A stretch of DNA of 64,000 bases from Gammaproteobacteria bacterium (lineage in GTDB: Bacteria > Pseudomonadota > Gammaproteobacteria > Steroidobacterales > Steroidobacteraceae). This document shows, piece after piece, positions 30,762-38,421 of this stretch (within the stretch, counting starts at the first letter, position 1; every line of letters begins with the position of its first letter). A program made the position numbers and the translations under genes. The stretch covers positions 1-64,000 of the forward strand of contig JAGWWY010000008.1 of NCBI GenBank assembly GCA_018970145.1, read 5' to 3'. The notes under the pieces were generated by a model. That model saw only the letters and a program-made list of their open reading frames with translations, was not told the origin of the DNA and did not search any database.

Positions 30762-31209
30762 AGAAGATCTTGCCCGGCTCGCCGATACGACTGCGATAAG
30801 CGCCGGGCGGCTCCTTCGGGTCGTCGCGACTGCGATCGGGAATCTTCGGCTGGTTAGGATCGGGCACCAGCAGGCGCCAAGCCTCCGTCGGACGGGTGGC
30901 TGCCCAAAACAAGCCGCCCAAGCCCTGTGGAACCGTTTTGCGCTCGGGGATGTCGGGCTCCGTCTTGCGCGACCGGACGATCACCTCGTCGATATCGGCG
31001 GGTAAGGGTTCAGCCCACTGAGCGGGCGGCAACAGACTTCGGATGTCGCCCACTCGCAAATCCAGTGACGGCGCGCCCGCGGGGCGTGGTGGCGCCAGCG
31101 GCGACGGTTGGTCCGAAGCCCGTGTCGGCGTCGACAACACGATCCAGCCCGCGAGCGCAAGGCTTGCATATTGGTTCCACCGGGCTACATTGACCGCATC
31201 GTGTTTCAT
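30760..31209 (-). CDS. Proline-rich secreted protein, unknown function
   Basis: A 149-residue predicted exported protein. MKHDAVNVARWNQYASLALAGWIVLSTPTRAS looks like a signal peptide. The mature part is rich in Pro, Arg and Asp, with LRVGDIRSLLPPAQWAEPLPADIDEVIV in the middle and a conserved-looking GGLFWAATRPTEAWRLLVPDP near the end. I do not recognise a named family. It is divergent from the M16 peptidase gene, with only 15 bases between the two start codons, so each gene's promoter must lie within the other's coding region. Confidence 0.55.
   Translation of the reverse strand: MKHDAVNVARWNQYASLALAGWIVLSTPTRASDQPSPLAPPRPAGAPSLDLRVGDIRSLLPPAQWAEPLPADIDEVIVRSRKTEPDIPERKTVPQGLGGLFWAATRPTEAWRLLVPDPNQPKIPDRSRDDPKEPPGAYRSRIGEPGKIF
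31164..31191 (+). promoter_or_regulatory. Possible promoter of the M16-bufABC transcript
   Basis: TTGCAT (31164-31169) and TACATT (31186-31191) are separated by 16 bases, each matching 4 of 6 consensus positions. The predicted start near 31198 gives a leader of about 27 bases before the TTG start at 31225. It lies inside the 5' part of the divergent gene. Confidence 0.32.
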
Positions 31210-31224
31210 ATCGGAGCCGCTCCC

Positions 31225-33993
31225 TTGCGACATTTCCTGCCTCGCCTTGCCGGTGTCATCGCCGCGCTGAGCCTCACCCTGGTTACCCCCACCCTGACGG
31301 CAGCGACGGTCAAATCCGTCACGCCCCCGCCGCCCGAGAAAGTCACCTCGGTGGAGGGCATCACCGAGTATCGCTTGGCGAACGGCATGAAGGTACTGCT
31401 GTTCCCCGATCCTTCCAAGTCGACGATCACGGTCAACGTAACCTACCTCGTCGGTTCACGTCACGAGGGCTACGGTGAAAGCGGCATGGCGCACCTGCTC
31501 GAGCATCTCGTATTCAAAGGAACGCCGCGCTTTCCGAACATCCCGCAGGAACTGACGGCGCGCGGCGCGCGACCGAACGGCACCACGTGGTACGACCGTA
31601 CCAACTATTTCGAAACCTTCGCCGCGACTGACGACAACCTGCGCTGGGCACTCGATCTCGAGAGTGATCGCATGATCAACTCGTTCATCGCGGAGAAAGA
31701 CCTGCAGAGCGAGTTCTCGGTCGTGCGTAACGAATTCGAGCGCGGCGAGAACGATCCGTCACGTGTGCTGCTGCAGCGCGTGATGTCGACGGCTTATCTT
31801 TGGCACAACTACGGCAAGTCGACGATCGGCTCGCGCGAGGATATCGAGCGCGTACCCATCGAGAACCTGCGCGACTTTTACAAGAAGTATTACCAGCCCG
31901 ATAATGCGGTGTTGACCGTGGCGGGCAAGATCGACGAAGCCAAAACGATTGGCTGGGTCAATGAATTCTTTGGCAAGATCCCGCGCCCGACTCGGATCTT
32001 GCAGCCGACCTATACGGTCGAACCCGTACAAGATGGCGAGCGTCACGTCGTATTGCGCCGCGTCGGCGAAGTTCAGGTGACCTCAGCCGGTTATCACATT
32101 CCGGCGAGCGCGCATCCGGACTTTGCCCCCGTGGAAATCCTCGCCGATATCCTCACCAACGAACCCTCGGGACGTCTCTACAAAGCCCTGGTCGAAACCG
32201 GCAAAGCGACGAGTGTCGGCGGTCTCGCCTTCAGCCTCAAGGATCCGGGTTATGCCTATTTCACGGCCGAGGTGCTGAAAGACAAGTCGGTTGACGATGC
32301 CACCAAGACCATGCTCGGTGTGCTCGACAACATGGCGGCAACTCCCGTTACCGAGGAGGAAGTTCAACGCGCTAAGAATCGCTTTCTCAAGGGCTTTGAG
32401 CAGGCGTACAACAACAGCGATCGAGTCGGCCTCGGTCTCTCGGAGTACATCGCCAAAGGCGACTGGCGTCTGTGGTTCCTGTCGCGCGACCTGATGGAGA
32501 AGGTGACGGCCGCCGATGTGAATCGCGTCGCTGCGCTGTATCTGAAGCCCGCGAATCGCACGACCGGTCTCTTTGTCCCCGAAGCCAACCCGGATCGCGC
32601 GATCATCCCACCCGCACCAAACCCTGCCGAACTACTCAAAGATTACAAGGGCAAGGCCGCCTTGAAACAAGCGGAAGTATTCGACCCCTCACCGGCGAAT
32701 ATCGTCGCGCGAACTCGCAGCGAAACGCTGCCGGGCGGAGCGGAGTACAGCTTCCTCACCAAGTCGACTCGGGGTGGTTCGGTCAACGCCACCATCACGC
32801 TGCGAGTGGGCAACCTCGGCGCGCTCGCCGGTAAATCGACAGTCTCGGAGTTGACTGCAGCGATGTTGCGTCGTGGTACTACGACGCGCAGCCTGCAGCA
32901 GATCAACGACGAGCTCGACAAGCTCAAGACGTCGGTCGGCATCGGCGGTGGCGGGCAGACCGTGACGATCAACATGACGTCCACGCGCGAGAATCTCGTG
33001 CCGGCGATGGAAATCGTGGCGGACATCCTGCGCTCGCCCTCGTTCCCGGAAGCGGAGTTCACCAAGCTGCGCGACGAGCTGCTAGCCGGTATCGACCAAG
33101 CACGCTCGGATCCCCAATCGATCGCCGCACGCGAGATCAATCGGGTCACCTCACCCTATCCTGCCAACGACTTCCGGCACACACTGGACTTCGATGGCGA
33201 GATCGCCGCGTTGAAGGCGGTCACGATCAAAGATTTGCGCGAGTTCCATGCGCAGTTCTATGGCGCCTCGAATGCTACGGCCTCTGTCGTCGGCGACTTC
33301 GACGAAACGACGGTGCGCGCGGCACTCGGCGCCACGCTCGCGGGTTGGCAAGCCAAAGTGCCCTATCAACGGGCCGAAGCCAAGTTCTTCGAGATCCCAG
33401 CAAGCGCTCGCAAGATCAACACGCCGGACAAGGCCAACGCCGTGATGATCGCGGGATTGAATCTGCAACTGCGCGACGACGACGCAGACTATCCGGCGCT
33501 CGTGATGGCAAACTACATGCTGGGCGGCGGATTCCTCAATTCGCGCCTCGCAGTGCGCATCCGTCAAAAAGAAGGTATCAGCTACGGCGTCTCTTCGTTC
33601 CTGTCGGCAGACTCGCTAGACAAGAACGGCGACTTCGGTACCTTCGCCATCTACAACCCGCAGAACTCGGCTCGTCTGCTTGCGGCCTATCGCGAAGAAC
33701 TCGACAAAGTTCTCAGCGAGGGCTTCTCCGAGTCAGAACTGAAGGACGCCAAGAGTGGCTGGCTGCAGGGCCGCAACGTAAGCCGCTCGCAGGATCGCGA
33801 GCTCGTGGGTCGTCTCTCGAGCTATTTGTTCCTCGATCGCACGCTCGAGTGGGACGCCGACTTCGAACGCAAGGTCGCGGCACTCAGTGCCGCCGACGTG
33901 AACACGACGGTCAAACGCTGGCTCAAGCCGGATCAACTGACCATCATCGAAGCAGGCGATTTCGAGAAAGCCGTAAACGCAGGAGGCAAGTAA
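31225..33993 (+). CDS. Secreted two-domain M16 zinc metallopeptidase
   Basis: A 922-residue pitrilysin-family peptidase. A signal peptide (residues 1-26) is followed by the first M16 domain with the inverted zinc motif HLLEH (90-94) and the downstream EFSVVRNEFERGEN that supplies the third ligand. The second half (from about 510) is another M16 domain lacking HxxEH, as usual. I start at TTG 31225, which has GGAG 8 bases upstream and begins directly with the signal peptide; GTG 31201 is the alternative. It should act in the periplasm. bufA begins 2 bases after its stop, so it shares a transcript with the bufferin genes. Confidence 0.86.
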   Translation: MRHFLPRLAGVIAALSLTLVTPTLTAATVKSVTPPPPEKVTSVEGITEYRLANGMKVLLFPDPSKSTITVNVTYLVGSRHEGYGESGMAHLLEHLVFKGTPRFPNIPQELTARGARPNGTTWYDRTNYFETFAATDDNLRWALDLESDRMINSFIAEKDLQSEFSVVRNEFERGENDPSRVLLQRVMSTAYLWHNYGKSTIGSREDIERVPIENLRDFYKKYYQPDNAVLTVAGKIDEAKTIGWVNEFFGKIPRPTRILQPTYTVEPVQDGERHVVLRRVGEVQVTSAGYHIPASAHPDFAPVEILADILTNEPSGRLYKALVETGKATSVGGLAFSLKDPGYAYFTAEVLKDKSVDDATKTMLGVLDNMAATPVTEEEVQRAKNRFLKGFEQAYNNSDRVGLGLSEYIAKGDWRLWFLSRDLMEKVTAADVNRVAALYLKPANRTTGLFVPEANPDRAIIPPAPNPAELLKDYKGKAALKQAEVFDPSPANIVARTRSETLPGGAEYSFLTKSTRGGSVNATITLRVGNLGALAGKSTVSELTAAMLRRGTTTRSLQQINDELDKLKTSVGIGGGGQTVTINMTSTRENLVPAMEIVADILRSPSFPEAEFTKLRDELLAGIDQARSDPQSIAAREINRVTSPYPANDFRHTLDFDGEIAALKAVTIKDLREFHAQFYGASNATASVVGDFDETTVRAALGATLAGWQAKVPYQRAEAKFFEIPASARKINTPDKANAVMIAGLNLQLRDDDADYPALVMANYMLGGGFLNSRLAVRIRQKEGISYGVSSFLSADSLDKNGDFGTFAIYNPQNSARLLAAYREELDKVLSEGFSESELKDAKSGWLQGRNVSRSQDRELVGRLSSYLFLDRTLEWDADFERKVAALSAADVNTTVKRWLKPDQLTIIEAGDFEKAVNAGGK

Positions 33994-33995
33994 AC

Positions 33996-34250
33996 ATGGA
34001 TAAGAGAAGTGCACTGATCATCGCTGCCGTAGGCAGTCTCGTGGCACTCGGTGTGGCGGATGCCATGGGACCGAAGGAAGGCTCTGAGAAATGCTACGGC
34101 ATGGTGAAGGCCGGTAAGAACGACTGCGCTGCCAACGCCCACAGTTGTGCGGGACAGGCGAAAGTCGACTCCGACCCCAATGAGTGGATCGTGGTTCCGC
34201 AGGGTGTCTGCGACAAAATCGTAGGCGGTCGGACCACGCCGGGCGGTTGA
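33996..34250 (+). CDS. bufA: Bufferin precursor, DUF2282 (BufA1-type RiPP)
   Basis: An 84-residue precursor. MDKRSALIIAAVGSLVALGVADA is a cleavable signal peptide, and the core holds four cysteines at 33, 44, 51 and 72 in the DUF2282 pattern EKCYGMVKAGKNDC, HSCAG, and VPQGVCDKI. In this family, MNIO enzymes modify cysteines to copper-binding heterocycles, and the product is exported to the periplasm as a copper chelator. AGGAGG lies 9 bases before the ATG, the strongest ribosome binding site I saw in the window, as expected for a highly made precursor. bufB begins on the last bases of this gene. Confidence 0.9.
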   Translation: MDKRSALIIAAVGSLVALGVADAMGPKEGSEKCYGMVKAGKNDCAANAHSCAGQAKVDSDPNEWIVVPQGVCDKIVGGRTTPGG

Positions 34251-35098
34251 GCCTGCGAGCTTGGCATGCCGGCTCGGCACCTCGCCGAGCCGGCATCGGC
34301 CTGCGTGCTGCACACCACAGCGAATGGATCGCACAACGGCCTGACGTCGGCTGGTTCGAGATCCACGCTGAGAATTATTTCGCCGAAGGCGGCCTGCTAC
34401 CGGACATTCTAGACACACTGCGGCGCGATCTTCCGCTGTCCATCCATGGCGTTGGGCTTGGCCTCGCGAGTACCGATCCGTTCGATGCGAGGCACCTTCA
34501 GCGACTCGCGCGGCTCAACGATCGTTACGAACCCGCCGTTGTATCGGAGCATTTGTGCTGGGGCAGTGCCCACGGAATCCACTACAACGATCTTTTGCCG
34601 TTTCCGTTCACGCGCGACATGCTCAAGCACGTCGTGGCACGAGTTCAACTCGTGCAAGAACGGTTACGAAGACCAATTTTGCTCGAGCACCTCTCGAGTT
34701 ACGTGACATTCGAAGAATCCCACCTCTCTGAGACGGAGTTTTTGATCGCGCTCATCCGTCGTACTGGTTGCGGCTTGCTGCTCGATCTGAACAATCTCGT
34801 GGTCAACGCAGAAAACCACGGTATCGATCCGGAAGCCTACATCGCGAGCTTGCCCGTCGATGCCATCGGCGAGATCCATCTGGCCGGACACGGACATTAT
34901 CGATACGGCGATAGAACCCTGTGCATCGACACGCACGATCGGCCGGTACCCGATCGCGTTTGGAGCTTATATCGCTACACACTGCGTCAGTTCGGGGCAA
35001 AGCCGACCTTGATTGAATGGGACGCCCAACTGCCGACGCTGTCCGCCCTCGCCGCGGAAGCGCACAAGGCCGATGCGTGTATCGCGGAGCTCGTATGA
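34247..35098 (+). CDS. bufB: Bufferin-modifying MNIO enzyme (DUF692)
   Basis: A 283-residue multinuclear non-heme iron oxidative enzyme. The TIM-barrel metal and substrate motifs are all visible: GIGLRAAHHSEW, WFEIHAENYF, LSIHGVGLGL, VVSEHLCWG, ILLEHLSSYV, LLLDLNNLVVNAENHG, EIHLAGHGHY and LIEWDAQLPTLSAL. The family modifies cysteines in the partner precursor, here bufA. No ATG is near the start. TTG at 34247 overlaps the bufA stop (TTGA), and GTG 34184 inside bufA is the alternative. A perfect 13-bp hairpin covers codons 7-17. Confidence 0.9.
   Translation: MSLRAWHAGSAPRRAGIGLRAAHHSEWIAQRPDVGWFEIHAENYFAEGGLLPDILDTLRRDLPLSIHGVGLGLASTDPFDARHLQRLARLNDRYEPAVVSEHLCWGSAHGIHYNDLLPFPFTRDMLKHVVARVQLVQERLRRPILLEHLSSYVTFEESHLSETEFLIALIRRTGCGLLLDLNNLVVNAENHGIDPEAYIASLPVDAIGEIHLAGHGHYRYGDRTLCIDTHDRPVPDRVWSLYRYTLRQFGAKPTLIEWDAQLPTLSALAAEAHKADACIAELV
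34266..34296 (+). promoter_or_regulatory. Perfect 13-bp hairpin at the bufA-bufB junction
   Basis: ATGCCGGCTCGGC (34266-34278) pairs exactly with GCCGAGCCGGCAT (34284-34296) around the loop ACCTC. It starts 16 bases after the bufA stop and lies within the first codons of bufB. It has no T tract, so it is not a standard terminator. A likely role is to stabilise the bufA message end or slow ribosomes so that enzyme is made in smaller amounts than precursor. Confidence 0.75.
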
Positions 35099-35874
35099 GC
35101 CTGCAGATCTGGCAAAGACGGTTCGCAGCGCAACTCGATGCGGCAGAGCCACCGCAAGACCCCGGAATGCACGTATATCACCACAATCTGCGCGCTCAGT
35201 TTCGTAAAGCCTTGGCGGTATCTTTTCCGATGGTTGCCGAGCGACTTGGTCCGGTGATCTTTGATACCTTGGCCGAAAGATTCCGTCAAAGAAATCCCTC
35301 ACGTAGCGGCGATTTACACCTGAGCGGCTCGGCCTTTCCCGAGTTCCTCTTTGCCGATGCACACACCACAGCCCGTGCAATCGGGGAATCCCCGCGAACG
35401 GCTCTCGGCATCGACCTCGCGGAGCTCGCGCGTCTAGAGTGGGCTTGGCAGAGCGCACTGATCGCAGCGGATCAACCGGCTATCGGCGCCACCTCGCTCG
35501 CGAGATTCCCCGAGGAGCACTGGCCGTCACTAGCGCTGCGATTACAGCCCTCTTTCGCCGTGCTGCGCTCGCGCACCGCTGTGATCAGCTATTGGGAAGC
35601 GCGCCGCGAGCGAACCACGTCCGTGATGCCCGCTGCGACCCGAAGCGGTCCGGAACAAGCCTGGCTCGTCGGCACCCCGCGAGGTCCGACACTGCAACGC
35701 TGCAACGCTGCTACGGCCGAGTGGCTCGAGCTGCTCAGCGCCGGCGCAAGCCTCGCGACCGCTCTGGATGGCTCCACCGGCGTCGCTGAGCTCGACATGA
35801 CAACAACGCTACAGGGTCTTTTCAGCCACGGTGCCGTGGTGTCCCTCGATCTTCGCGCGGACGAGCAAGCGTAG
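35095..35874 (+). CDS. bufC: Bufferin partner protein BufC (DUF2063)
   Basis: A 259-residue protein of the DUF2063 type that pairs with DUF692 enzymes. The N-terminal domain has the family pattern IWQRRFAAQLD, MHVYHHNLRAQFRKALAVSFPMVAERLG and FDTLAERFRQ. The C-terminal part resembles a RiPP-recognition-like domain in family members, thought to bring the precursor to the MNIO enzyme; I infer this from family knowledge. Its ATG overlaps the bufB stop (ATGA). The annotation as DNA-binding in some databases is probably wrong for this family. Confidence 0.84.
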   Translation: MSLQIWQRRFAAQLDAAEPPQDPGMHVYHHNLRAQFRKALAVSFPMVAERLGPVIFDTLAERFRQRNPSRSGDLHLSGSAFPEFLFADAHTTARAIGESPRTALGIDLAELARLEWAWQSALIAADQPAIGATSLARFPEEHWPSLALRLQPSFAVLRSRTAVISYWEARRERTTSVMPAATRSGPEQAWLVGTPRGPTLQRCNAATAEWLELLSAGASLATALDGSTGVAELDMTTTLQGLFSHGAVVSLDLRADEQA

Positions 35875-35887
35875 GTAATGATCCGGC

Positions 35888-35916
35888 TTGGCAGTCTGCC
35901 GGAAAACACGTATTTT
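35888..35916 (+). promoter_or_regulatory. Probable pcm promoter
   Basis: TTGGCA (5 of 6) and TATTTT (4 of 6) are separated by exactly 17 bases, just after the bufC stop. It gives a leader of about 22 bases before the ATG at 35945 and separates this transcript from the buf operon. Confidence 0.5.
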
Positions 35917-35944
35917 CTGCGGCCCTTTTGGCGAGATTTTTGTC

Positions 35945-36601
35945 ATGTCGTTTGATGCCGCTCGTGAACAGATGATCCAGCAGCAATTGCGGACTTGGGA
36001 GGTTCTGGACCAGGACGTTCTCGACGTGTTCGAGAGTATTCCGCGCGAGCGATTCGTCCCCGCAGGCTACGAGTCACTCGCCTACGCAGACATCGAGCTG
36101 CCATTGGGGCAGGGCGATTACATGCTGGCGCCCAAGGTTGCGGGTCGCATCCTGCAGGCGCTTACAATCGAGCCCGCAGATCAAGTGCTGGAAGTTGGCA
36201 CCGGCTCGGGTTATCTGACCGCGGGTCTCGCCGCCCGCGCCCGCAGCGTGCGCTCGCTCGAGATCCGCACGGATTTAGCCGCTCAGGCTGCCAAAAATCT
36301 CGCGGCCTTCGGCGTGAACAATGCCTCGGTCGAACACCGCGATGCCTACGCCAACGAGGCGCTTGGCAGCACGGCATACGATGTCATCGCTCTCACTGGC
36401 TCGCTGCCGATCGACGATGCGCGCTATGCGAGACAACTGGCCATCGGGGGGCGTTTGTTCGCTGTCATCGGTCAGGGCGCGGTGATGGAGGCCACGCTGA
36501 TCGAGCGCGTCTCTGCCGATCAATTCCGTCGCACCGTCTTGTTCGAGACCAGCCTCAAGTCGCTCGTCGGCGCGGCGGAACCTGCCCGCTTTCATTTCTG
36601 A
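35945..36601 (+). CDS. Protein-L-isoaspartate methyltransferase family protein
   Basis: A 218-residue SAM-dependent methyltransferase of the PCMT family. MIQQQLRTWEVLDQDVLDVFESIPRERFVP is the family N-terminus, and VLEVGTGSGYLTAGLA is the SAM loop. The substrate motif that reads GQTIS-x-P in true isoaspartyl repair enzymes is GQGDYMLAP here. This branch occurs in the same pcm-rhodanese-tolC-waaA arrangement in Xanthomonadales and may act on a different substrate. The ATG at 35945 was chosen over an upstream start that would overlap the promoter. Confidence 0.8.
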   Translation: MSFDAAREQMIQQQLRTWEVLDQDVLDVFESIPRERFVPAGYESLAYADIELPLGQGDYMLAPKVAGRILQALTIEPADQVLEVGTGSGYLTAGLAARARSVRSLEIRTDLAAQAAKNLAAFGVNNASVEHRDAYANEALGSTAYDVIALTGSLPIDDARYARQLAIGGRLFAVIGQGAVMEATLIERVSADQFRRTVLFETSLKSLVGAAEPARFHF

Positions 36602-36633
36602 ATTCGGCAGTTCGTAATTTGGAGTTTCAATCC

Positions 36634-36954
36634 ATGGTGCAGGAATTGTCGGTCGAGGATCTTAAAGCCCGGCTCGATACCGGCGAGCGGCCGCTCGTGA
36701 TCGACGTGCGCGAAGGCTGGGAACTCGACATCTCCCACGTCCCCTTCGCTCAGCACGTGCCGATGGCGCAGGTACCGAATCGCGTCGGCGAATTCGACGC
36801 GGATACACCGATCATCGTGATGTGTCGCTCGGGCGCACGCAGCCTACAGGTTGCCCGCTTCCTCGAGAGTCACGGATTTCGGTCAGTCAGCAATTTGACC
36901 GGCGGAATCTTGGCCTGGGGGGAACGGATCGACCCCTCGTTGCGTCCATACTGA
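36634..36954 (+). CDS. Single-domain rhodanese (GlpE-like sulfurtransferase)
   Basis: A 106-residue rhodanese domain. VIDVREGWELDISHV is the CH2A-type strand, and the active-site loop is MCRSGARS, with the catalytic Cys. TGGILAWGERIDPSLRPY closes the domain. It should transfer sulfur from thiosulfate or a persulfide carrier to an acceptor in the cytosol. The ATG has GGAG 9 bases upstream. It lies 32 bases after the PCMT gene and 69 before tolC. Confidence 0.86.
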   Translation: MVQELSVEDLKARLDTGERPLVIDVREGWELDISHVPFAQHVPMAQVPNRVGEFDADTPIIVMCRSGARSLQVARFLESHGFRSVSNLTGGILAWGERIDPSLRPY

Positions 36955-36967
36955 GCCGGACGACGTC

Positions 36968-36996
36968 TGGTCAGACACGGCGTCGACTGTTATAGT
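36968..36996 (+). promoter_or_regulatory. Probable tolC promoter
   Basis: TGGTCA (4 of 6) and TATAGT (5 of 6) with a 17-base spacer. The predicted start near 37003 gives a leader of about 21 bases, with AGGA shortly before the ATG at 37024. Confidence 0.5.
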
Positions 36997-37023
36997 GATA
37001 TATAACACCCTCTGAGGATTCTT

Positions 37024-38421
37024 ATGAAGCGCGTACTCGGGCTGTCGCTCGGACTCATGATGGCCGTCTCGACGGCCGCCGCTGAAGACCTGAAGGCGGT
37101 CTACGATCGCGCCTTGGCCAACGATCCGCAAATTCGCGAGGCGGAAGCGCTACGTCGTGCGACGCGTGAAGCGAAACCTCAGGCGTGGGCAGCGGTGCTT
37201 CCGCAGATCTCGGGAAGTGCGAGCCGCAGCAAAGCCGAATCCGAGGTGGAAGGTCAGTTCCCGCAAGAGATCGTCCAGAACGGCCAAACCGTCGTGTTCA
37301 ACTTTCTCTCCTCGAGCAACTCCAAGCCGGAAACCGATCGTTGGAGCCTAGATCTGCGCCAGAGTCTGATCTCTTGGGACAACTGGGTTGCGATCAAACG
37401 GGCCGATCGTCAGGTTGCGCAGTCGGAAGCCGACTACCAGGCCGCTGAGCAGCAGCTGATCCTTCGGGTATCGGAGGCGTACTTCAACGTGCTGGCCGCG
37501 CAGGACACCGTCGATGCGCAGGCCTCCTCGCTTGAGGCCATCTCGCGCCAGCTCGAGCAGGCCGAAAAGCGCTTCGAAGTCGGGCTCATTGCGATCACCG
37601 ACGTGCAAGAGGCACGGGCCGCGCGCGACAGTGCGGCCGCCGCAGTCATCGCATCCAAGCGCCAACTGGCTTCGACCGAAGAGTTGCTGCGCGAAATCAC
37701 CGCCGAAAAATATCGCGAACTCGCCAAACCCGGCGATTCGATGCCACTCAAGTCACCGGAACCGCAAGACGAGACGCAATGGGTTGAGCGCTCGATGGAG
37801 CAAAATCTCGCGCTCGTCTCGAGTCGGCTCGCTGCCGAGATCGCTCGTGACAACGTGCGTATCGCCTTCGGTGGGCATCTGCCAAAACTCGACCTCGTCG
37901 CGAGCAAGAGCAATACGGACCAGACGAGCCCGATCAACTTCTCAAGTGGCAACGTAGGCACTCGCACGAACAACAGCGACGATACGAGCTACGCACTACA
38001 AGTGACCATGCCACTCTTCAGCGGTGGCGCGACGCAGTCGCGAGTCCGTCAGACCGAATATCAATGGCAGGCTGCGCGTGAACGCCTCACCCGCGTCTCG
38101 CGCCAAACCGAACGTCAGGCGCGTGACGCCTACCTCGGCGTCATCAGCGAAATCTCGCGCGTGAACGCGCTGGGCCAGGCGCTCGAATCGAGCCGCACCG
38201 CATTAAAAGCAACCGAAGCCGGTTATGAAGTGGGTACGCGCACGGCCGTTGATGTACTTGAGTCGCGTCGCGCGCTTGCGGTAGCCGAGACCAATTACTC
38301 GCGCAGCCGCTACGACTACATCCTCAACGTCATGCGCTTGCGACTCGCCTCGGGCACGCTTGATCGCAGCACGCTCGAGGAAGTGAACACCTGGCTGACT
38401 GAGACCTCGCAACCGCGCTAA
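37024..38421 (+). CDS. tolC: TolC family outer-membrane channel
   Basis: A 465-residue outer-membrane efflux duct. A signal peptide (MKRVLGLSLGLMMAVSTAAA) precedes two tandem outer-membrane efflux protein repeats. Typical helices are DLKAVYDRALANDPQIREAEALRRA, EAYFNVLAAQDTV, RFEVGLIAITDVQEARA and, in the second repeat, YEVGTRTAVDVLESRRALAVAE. It works with inner-membrane pumps in drug efflux or type I secretion; no such pump is next to it. Its stop overlaps the convergent waaA stop by 4 bases. Confidence 0.92.
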   Translation: MKRVLGLSLGLMMAVSTAAAEDLKAVYDRALANDPQIREAEALRRATREAKPQAWAAVLPQISGSASRSKAESEVEGQFPQEIVQNGQTVVFNFLSSSNSKPETDRWSLDLRQSLISWDNWVAIKRADRQVAQSEADYQAAEQQLILRVSEAYFNVLAAQDTVDAQASSLEAISRQLEQAEKRFEVGLIAITDVQEARAARDSAAAAVIASKRQLASTEELLREITAEKYRELAKPGDSMPLKSPEPQDETQWVERSMEQNLALVSSRLAAEIARDNVRIAFGGHLPKLDLVASKSNTDQTSPINFSSGNVGTRTNNSDDTSYALQVTMPLFSGGATQSRVRQTEYQWQAARERLTRVSRQTERQARDAYLGVISEISRVNALGQALESSRTALKATEAGYEVGTRTAVDVLESRRALAVAETNYSRSRYDYILNVMRLRLASGTLDRSTLEEVNTWLTETSQPR

